From assembly GCA_916050055.1 (NCBI GenBank), contig CAJZJY010000044.1, forward strand, positions 1 to 8,578: a DNA stretch of 8,578 nucleotides, written 5' to 3'. The notes below the pieces were generated by a model, which did not search any database, had not been told where the DNA came from, and was given only the letters and a program-made list of their open reading frames with translations. Positions 6,623 through 8,578 of this stretch are shown one piece after another. The position numbers were made by a program, and so were the translations under genes. Position 1 is the stretch's first letter; every line of letters starts with the position of its first letter. The stretch is from an uncultured Streptococcus sp. (GTDB taxonomy: Bacteria > Bacillota > Bacilli > Lactobacillales > Aerococcaceae).

Positions 6623-6812
6623 AGGAATCTGTTTGGTGAAATTAGCTATTTTGGTAGTTTCCTTATCCGTGATTTCAACACCCTCGTAAATGGGCCAGTG
6701 CTAGTATAAAATGCGTGCTCCTCATCGGATTGAGTATCAGTTGTACTCGCTATTGTTACCACTATAGACTCCGAAAATCCTTCGTGTTTTTGATTACCAA
6801 ATATGGTAATTT
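6623..6812 (+). repeat. Direct repeat unit 1 (190 bp), non-coding
   Basis: The unit opens with AGGAATCTGTTTGGTGAAAT (6623-6642), has the shared block TTCAACACCCTCGTAAATGG (6674-6693), then GTGCTAG, then GATTGAGT-x-TCAG, and ends with a 31-nt tail (6780-6810) identical to that of unit 2. The tail carries ATTACCAAATATGGTAAT, a seven-bp hairpin with an AATA loop. The region between GATTGAGT and the tail is about 25 bp longer than in unit 2 and unrelated to it. No reading frame is shared between units because of the indels. TGTTTGGTGA in the head (6630-6639) can also pair with TTACCAAATA in the tail (6794-6803), which would close the unit. Function unknown. Confidence 0.88.
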
Positions 6813-6977
6813 AGGAATCTGTTTGGTGAAATAAGTCTATTGGTGTGTTCGTATCCATTCTTCAACACCCTCGTAAATGGAGAAGTGCTAGGATGGAATA
6901 TGTGCACCTTACCTGATTGAGTCTCAGATTTCAATCCAACTGAGCTTCGTGTTTTTGATTACCAAATATGGTAATGT
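6813..6977 (+). repeat. Direct repeat unit 2 (165 bp), non-coding
   Basis: It follows unit 1 without a gap. The 20-nt head (6813-6832), the 20-nt middle block (6861-6880) and the 31-nt tail (6945-6975) are identical to unit 1. The intervening stretches differ by many substitutions and a deletion of about 25 bp, so selection or recent exchange acted on the blocks rather than on the whole unit. CTCAG (6922-6926) and CTGAG (6939-6943) can form a local stem within the variable part. Confidence 0.88.
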
Positions 6978-7078
6978 AGGAATCTGTTTGGTGAAATAAG
7001 TCTATTAGCGTATTCATATTCATTATTTCAACACGCTCGTCAATGAACCGGTGCAGGGAATTAGTGTGTGCGTCTCAG
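6978..7078 (+). repeat. Direct repeat unit 3, truncated (about 100 bp)
   Basis: The head (6978-6997) and the following AAGTCTATT match unit 2 exactly. The middle block is present from 7027 with three substitutions within 20 positions. Similarity then fades after GTGC and a GTGTGTGCG-TCTCAG stretch. The palindromic tail is absent; the promoter of the Imm51-like gene occupies its place. The right boundary is approximate. Confidence 0.75.
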
Positions 7079-7087
7079 GGAGGAGGC

Positions 7088-7116
7088 TCGACAAATGGTG
7101 TGATGATGGGTAGAAT
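7088..7116 (+). promoter_or_regulatory. Promoter of the Imm51-like gene
   Basis: TCGACA (7088-7093) and TAGAAT (7111-7116) are 17 bases apart, each one mismatch from consensus. Transcription would start near 7123, just before the ribosome binding site GGAGGAG (7131-7137). The promoter begins about ten bases after recognisable repeat unit 3 ends. Confidence 0.6.
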
Positions 7117-7147
7117 AGAGGGAAATGAATGGAGGAGTCGTTAAGGG

Positions 7148-7516
7148 ATGTCGTACGAAGAAATCAATAAACAATTAGAACCCTTTAAACTCATGGTGTT
7201 CGATGAGGGAACTGAAGATGTATGGGCAACACTCGTGCTCTGGTTAAATGACGATTATAAACAAAATGTGTTTGATACAAGACAAGAAGAGGGATTCGTT
7301 GGTAATGGCTATGATTGGAATTCTTTAGCAACTGTCTTTATAGAAGAGAAAATGCCAGAATTAATGGAAGTTCTGTCCTTTGATTTGGAAGCGGGATTGT
7401 TCTCAATCGGATCAGAAGAAGTTGAAGCAGTGAAAAAATTTGCGCTAGGATTTAAGGCAATGTGCGACGATGAAAGTGAAATGACAGACTTGTTTAGTCG
7501 AGTAATATTAGATTAA
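7148..7516 (+). CDS. Imm51-like immunity protein (orphan)
   Basis: This 122-residue soluble acidic protein resembles the Imm51 family, immunity proteins that bind and neutralise cognate toxin domains of polymorphic (contact-dependent or secreted) toxins. The family-like core is V41-F-D-T-R-x-x-E-G-F, G-N-G-Y-D-W (52-57), then S-L-A-T-V-F-I-E-E-K-M-P-E-L (59-72), F-D-L-E-A (78-82), F-A-L-G-F-K (98-103) and the terminal D-L-F-S-R-V-I-L-D. It has no signal peptide or membrane segment, as expected for cytoplasmic protection. The ATG is preceded by GGAGGAG (7131-7137) at ten bases, slightly long but the only good site. No toxin, LXG or Rhs gene adjoins it, so it is an orphan that may protect against toxins of neighbouring strains. 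The assignment is from remembered family sequence, not a search. Confidence 0.78.
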   Translation: MSYEEINKQLEPFKLMVFDEGTEDVWATLVLWLNDDYKQNVFDTRQEEGFVGNGYDWNSLATVFIEEKMPELMEVLSFDLEAGLFSIGSEEVEAVKKFALGFKAMCDDESEMTDLFSRVILD

Positions 7517-7557
7517 AAAAATGAAGTGATACCGTATAAGGTATCACTTCATTTTTT
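7515..7557. terminator. Bidirectional terminator between the Imm51-like gene and the Nudix-Tag gene
   Basis: Bases 7516-7533 pair perfectly with 7540-7557, including the A run on the left and the T run on the right, around the loop GTATAA. The core stem ATGAAGTGATACC is flanked by runs suitable for termination in either direction. It starts right at the immunity gene stop, and the stop codon of the opposing gene (7556-7558) lies in its right edge. Confidence 0.93.
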
Positions 7558-8551
7558 ATTTACACGGACAAGTTGTTAAATGGTCGTTTACCATACCAAT
7601 TGATTGCATAAAGGAGTATACAATCGTTGGGCCCACAAATTTAAAGCCTTCCTTGAGAAGAGCCTTGCGGAACGTTTCAGCAAGTGGCGTAAAGGATGGG
7701 ACTTCTGCCATCGTAGTGAATTCGTTGATCATCGGTTTATGGCCAACAAAGCTCCAACAGAAAGCGTCAAAGCTACCATACTTTTCTTGAATGGCCAGAA
7801 TGGCGTTTGCATTTGCGATAGCGGCACGAATCTTTAGTTGATTGCGAATAATGCCTTCGTTTTGAAGAAGAGATTGGACTTTAGCTTCGTCATAGTTAGC
7901 AACGGTTTGGATATCAAAGTTGCAAAAAGCCTCTCTAAAATTCTCGCGTTTATTAAGAATCGTGGACCAGCTAAGTCCTGCTTGCATTGTTTCTAGTGTG
8001 AGACGTTCGAAGAGTGCTTGATCATCGTGGCAAGGAACTCCCCATTCGTGATCATGATAATCCATCATTTTTGGTGAATGATAGGCCCAGGAACATTTCT
8101 CTGGAGTGAGGGGCCAACCAAGTTCGGAAAGGGGGTTGCCTGTTTGATAGTTCTCAAGTGCCACTTTATTAAACTCTGAAATCTTTTGTGGCAACTTGGA
8201 TAGAGAAAACCATTTGAATTCTTCAATCTTCTCTGGTTCGCCGTTATGAATGTCAAAGTGAGGAAGTTTTTCAATATCCACTTGGAAATAAAAATAGAAA
8301 TAGTCATGTTCATCAAAGTGCGTATGAAGAGTCGTGTAGAAGTTAAGGGCACTTGACGGAATTTCTAGGCCGATTTCTTCACGTGTTTCACGCAATGCTG
8401 CTTGTGTAATGGATTCATTGGCTTCAATATGACCGCTCACTGTAGCGTCGTAATAGCCGTCCATAAATCCAGTGTTCATTCGTTTTTGAAGAAGTACCTT
8501 TTTCCCTTTGGTAAAGAAAAGAAATACAGCACTTTTAGTTAAATGTCTCAT
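7556..8551 (-). CDS. Fusion protein: Nudix hydrolase + DNA-3-methyladenine glycosylase I (Tag)
   Basis: This 331-residue protein has two complete domains in one uninterrupted frame. Residues 1-140 are a Nudix hydrolase with the full box G40-x5-E46-x7-R54-E-T-R-E58-E59-I-G-L62, which binds the metal and cleaves nucleoside-diphosphate-linked substrates. Residues about 150-331 are Tag, which excises 3-methyladenine from DNA. The Tag domain keeps the zinc ligands C153, H166, H324 and C328, the catalytic-pocket E187 (L-E-T-M-Q-A-G-L-S-W) and the C-terminal G-F-K-F-V-G-P-T-I-V-Y-S-F-M-Q. Bacterial Tag alone is about 190 residues, so the N-terminal 150 are an addition. The ATG at 8549-8551 has AGAGGTGA (8556-8563, minus strand) close upstream. 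The promoter lies outside the window or in its last bases. The Nudix substrate cannot be read from sequence; cleaning of damaged nucleotides would match the repair domain, but that is inference. Confidence 0.93.
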   Translation of the reverse strand: MRHLTKSAVFLFFTKGKKVLLQKRMNTGFMDGYYDATVSGHIEANESITQAALRETREEIGLEIPSSALNFYTTLHTHFDEHDYFYFYFQVDIEKLPHFDIHNGEPEKIEEFKWFSLSKLPQKISEFNKVALENYQTGNPLSELGWPLTPEKCSWAYHSPKMMDYHDHEWGVPCHDDQALFERLTLETMQAGLSWSTILNKRENFREAFCNFDIQTVANYDEAKVQSLLQNEGIIRNQLKIRAAIANANAILAIQEKYGSFDAFCWSFVGHKPMINEFTTMAEVPSFTPLAETFRKALLKEGFKFVGPTIVYSFMQSIGMVNDHLTTCPCK

Positions 8552-8578
8552 GTTGTCACCTCTAGTTTTAAGGTTAGA

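Noticed and set aside
6608..6643. Strong ribosome-binding-like AAAGGAGG between the inverted-repeat element and repeat unit 1.
   Set aside because: The only start nearby is a GTG touching it with no spacing, and that frame stops after seven codons. No gene is supported.
6684..6712. TATAAA in repeat unit 1 as a promoter for a small RNA.
   Set aside because: There is no -35 hexamer at proper spacing and the sequence is not kept in units 2 and 3.
6842..7037. Apparent covarying hairpin in repeat units 2 and 3 (GGTGT with ACACC; AGCGT with ACGCT).
   Set aside because: When the units are aligned, the 3' halves of the two stems lie two columns apart, so they are not the same base pairs. It is not valid covariation.
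6623..7078. CRISPR array or type III toxin-antitoxin RNA repeats.
   Set aside because: Units are 165-190 bp with long diverged interiors and no spacer-repeat rhythm. The downstream gene resembles an immunity protein, not a ToxN-type nuclease.
7604..8352. Plus- and minus-strand open frames within the Nudix-Tag gene.
   Set aside because: They overlap a strongly supported coding frame, have no ribosome binding sites or recognisable motifs, and are antisense or frame-shifted shadows.

Overview
The window looks like chromosomal DNA from a low-GC Gram-positive bacterium of the order Lactobacillales. Supporting signs are strong AGGAGG-type ribosome binding sites, class Ib ribonucleotide reductase as nrdI-nrdE-nrdF, a CopY-type copper repressor and a LicC-like phosphocholine cytidylyltransferase. 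An oral or nasopharyngeal commensal related to Granulicatella or other Carnobacteriaceae would fit, but this is a judgement from protein resemblance, not a computed placement.

Layout. (1) 1-2011, plus strand: the 3' part of a LicC-like nucleotidyltransferase gene overlaps by 8 nt a BCCT-family transporter gene; together they suggest choline uptake and activation for surface phosphocholine. An 18-bp hairpin (2039-2079) ends this unit and probably also the convergent copY. (2) 2086-2526, minus strand: CopY with a CxCx4CxC copper site and a five-histidine tail, with its own promoter and an overlapping cop-box-like site. (3) 2604-6400, plus strand: a promoter with two NrdR-box-like sites drives nrdI-nrdE-nrdF, which reduces ribonucleoside diphosphates. 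All three genes appear to start at non-ATG codons and are tightly packed. A strong terminator follows.

(4) 6401-7087 has no convincing gene but is highly structured. First comes a 188-bp inverted-repeat element (6413-6600) with arms of about 45 nt enclosing two further hairpins. Then come three direct repeats (6623-6812, 6813-6977, 6978 to about 7078) sharing a 20-nt identical head; the first two also share an identical 31-nt tail containing a palindrome. The function is not recognised, and this is the least explained part of the window. (5) 7088-7557, plus strand: a promoter, an orphan Imm51-like immunity gene of the polymorphic-toxin type, and a perfect bidirectional terminator. (6) 7556-8551, minus strand: a single gene fusing an N-terminal Nudix hydrolase domain to a complete C-terminal DNA-3-methyladenine glycosylase I (Tag) domain.

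The genes form separate small units: choline/envelope, copper sensing, dNTP synthesis, toxin immunity and DNA repair. The nrd operon and the Nudix-Tag protein both touch nucleotide metabolism but nothing visible links their regulation.
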